Source of the DNA: an uncultured Collinsella sp. | GTDB taxonomy: Bacteria; Actinomycetota; Coriobacteriia; Coriobacteriales; Coriobacteriaceae | DNA length: 16,568 nt | Assembly (NCBI GenBank): GCA_900548815.1 | Contig: URLR01000045.1 | Location: 1 to 16,568 of the forward strand | Direction: 5' to 3' | Shown here: in pieces, positions 15,691 to 16,568 of the stretch | How the letters are laid out: every line of letters begins with the position of its first letter | How positions within the stretch are numbered: position 1 is the stretch's first letter | Position numbers and translations under genes: made by a program | The notes under the pieces: generated by a model | What the model was told of the DNA's origin: nothing | Seen by the model: only the letters and a program-made list of their open reading frames with translations | Databases searched by the model: none

Positions 15691-16518
15691 ATGAGCGACG
15701 AAGAGCTCAAAAAGGTTGCCAACGAGGTAAGGAAGGGCATCGTCACCGGCGTGCACGCTGCCAAGTCCGGCCATCCGGGCGGTTCGCTCGGCGCCGCCGA
15801 CATCATGACCTATCTGTACTTTGAGGAAATGAACGTCGACCCAGCTAATCCCCGCAAGGCCGATCGCGACCGCTTTGTGCTCTCCAAGGGCCATTGCGCT
15901 CCGGGCCTGTACGCCGTGCTCGCCGAGCGTGGGTTCTTCCCCAAGGAGGACCTCGAGACGCTGCGCCATATCGGCAGCCACCTGCAGGGTCACCCCAACA
16001 TGAACGACACCCCGGGCGTCGACATGTCCACCGGCTCGCTCGGCCAGGGCATCTCCACCGCTGTGGGCATGGCCGTTGCCGCCAAGCACTGGGGCGATAC
16101 TTACCGCACGTACGCCCTGCTGGGCGATGGCGAGAGCGAGGAGGGCCAGGTCTGGGAGGCCGCCATGTTTGCCGGCAACCAGCAGCTCGACAACCTCTGC
16201 GTGATCGTCGACCACAACGGCCTGCAGATCGACGGCCCCGTCGAGGAGGTCAACGACCCCATGCCGCTGGCAGACAAGTTCCGCGCCTTCAAGTTCCATG
16301 TGGTGGAGCTCGCCGACGGCAACGACTTTGACCAGATCCGCGCCGCCTTTGCCGAGGCCCGCGCCACCAAGGGTCAGCCTACCGCCATTATCGCCGAGAC
16401 CACAAAGGGCAAGGGCGTCTCCTTTATGGAGAACCAGGTGGGTTGGCACGGTAAGGCCCCCAACGATGAACAGTTTGAGCAGGCCATGGCAGAGCTCACG
16501 GCCGCCGGAGAGGAGCTC
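15691..16518 (+). CDS. tkt: Transketolase, N-terminal part (truncated by adapter)
   Basis: 276 genomic codons are present. Transketolase moves two-carbon units between sugar phosphates in the non-oxidative pentose phosphate pathway, using thiamine diphosphate. Visible motifs are SGHPGGSLGAADIM (H28), VLSKGHCAPGLYAVL (H68), LQGHPNM (H101), STGSLGQGIS, and the ThDP/Mg motif starting at GDG (145-147) and ending at N176 in VDHNG. The C-terminal pyrimidine-binding half is not in the window. The sequence reaches GWHGKAPND followed by about 17 residues, which is close to where split N-terminal subunits (about 275-285 aa) end, so this may be a two-gene transketolase. The apparent continuation LSLIHISEPTRRTPIS is adapter translation and must not be annotated. 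Confidence 0.93.
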
Positions 16519-16568
16519 CTGTCTCTTATACACATCTCCGAGCCCACGAGACGGACTCCTATCTCGTA
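16519..16568 (+). other. Nextera i7 adapter contamination
   Basis: This is synthetic. The Tn5 mosaic end (CTGTCTCTTATACACATCT, 16519-16537) is followed by the read-2 arm (16538-16552), an index GGACTCCT (16553-16560) that I know as N705, and the start of the P7 arm ATCTCGTA (16561-16568). Confidence 0.99.

Noticed and set aside
15667..16533. A minus-strand frame opposite transketolase starting MYKRQ
   Set aside because: Its start codon lies in the adapter, and the frame is a shadow of the transketolase gene.

Overview
The window is about 16.5 kb of GC-rich bacterial DNA, bounded at both ends by untrimmed Illumina Nextera adapter (1-47 and 16519-16568). The real genomic insert is 48-16518. 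Gene content, the Ala/Glu-rich proteome, the secA-prfB pair and an RF2 gene without programmed frameshift suggest a gut actinobacterium of the class Coriobacteriia, most like Collinsella. That assignment is from recognition, not from a search.

Layout. 188-2146 (+) encodes a U32-family protein (RlhA/YdcP-like). 2243-3454 (+) is tyrosyl-tRNA synthetase, followed by a strong terminator and a 21-bp inverted repeat. 3733-5553 (+) is adenine deaminase. 5752-6546 (+) is a Cof-type HAD phosphatase with a highly structured leader. A convergent junction (6547-6686) is packed with hairpin repeats. On the minus strand, read from right to left, come an ACT-domain protein (9400-9113), citrate synthase (9035-7617), a terminator, and a second Cof-type HAD phosphatase (7529-6687). 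A 305-bp divergent region (9401-9705) separates them from rpmE (9706-10131, +), which encodes bL31 with a long Ala-rich tail. A 340-bp spacer (10132-10471) holds a terminator and large palindromes. Then come secA (10472-13279) and prfB (13279-14427), overlapping by one base, a YitT-family membrane protein (14593-15483), and the N-terminal part of a transketolase (15691-16518) cut by the adapter.

Most genes are housekeeping: translation (TyrRS, bL31, RF2, a probable RNA hydroxylase), protein export (SecA), purine salvage (adenine deaminase), and central carbon metabolism (citrate synthase, transketolase). They do not form one pathway.

The unusual content is in the spacers. Three of them (5547-5589, 6548-6657, 10209-10339) carry hairpins built to one plan: a core starting GGGGAC[GT] in the loop, closed by stems whose sequence differs from copy to copy. 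Two inverted copies of about 38 bp flank the first HAD gene, and a 67-nt near-perfect palindrome lies upstream of secA. I also see terminator-like or SD-sequestering hairpins directly before the Shine-Dalgarno of four genes, a likely structured bL31 leader, and an RF2 whose stop-codon-reading tripeptide is Ser-Pro-Thr instead of Ser-Pro-Phe.
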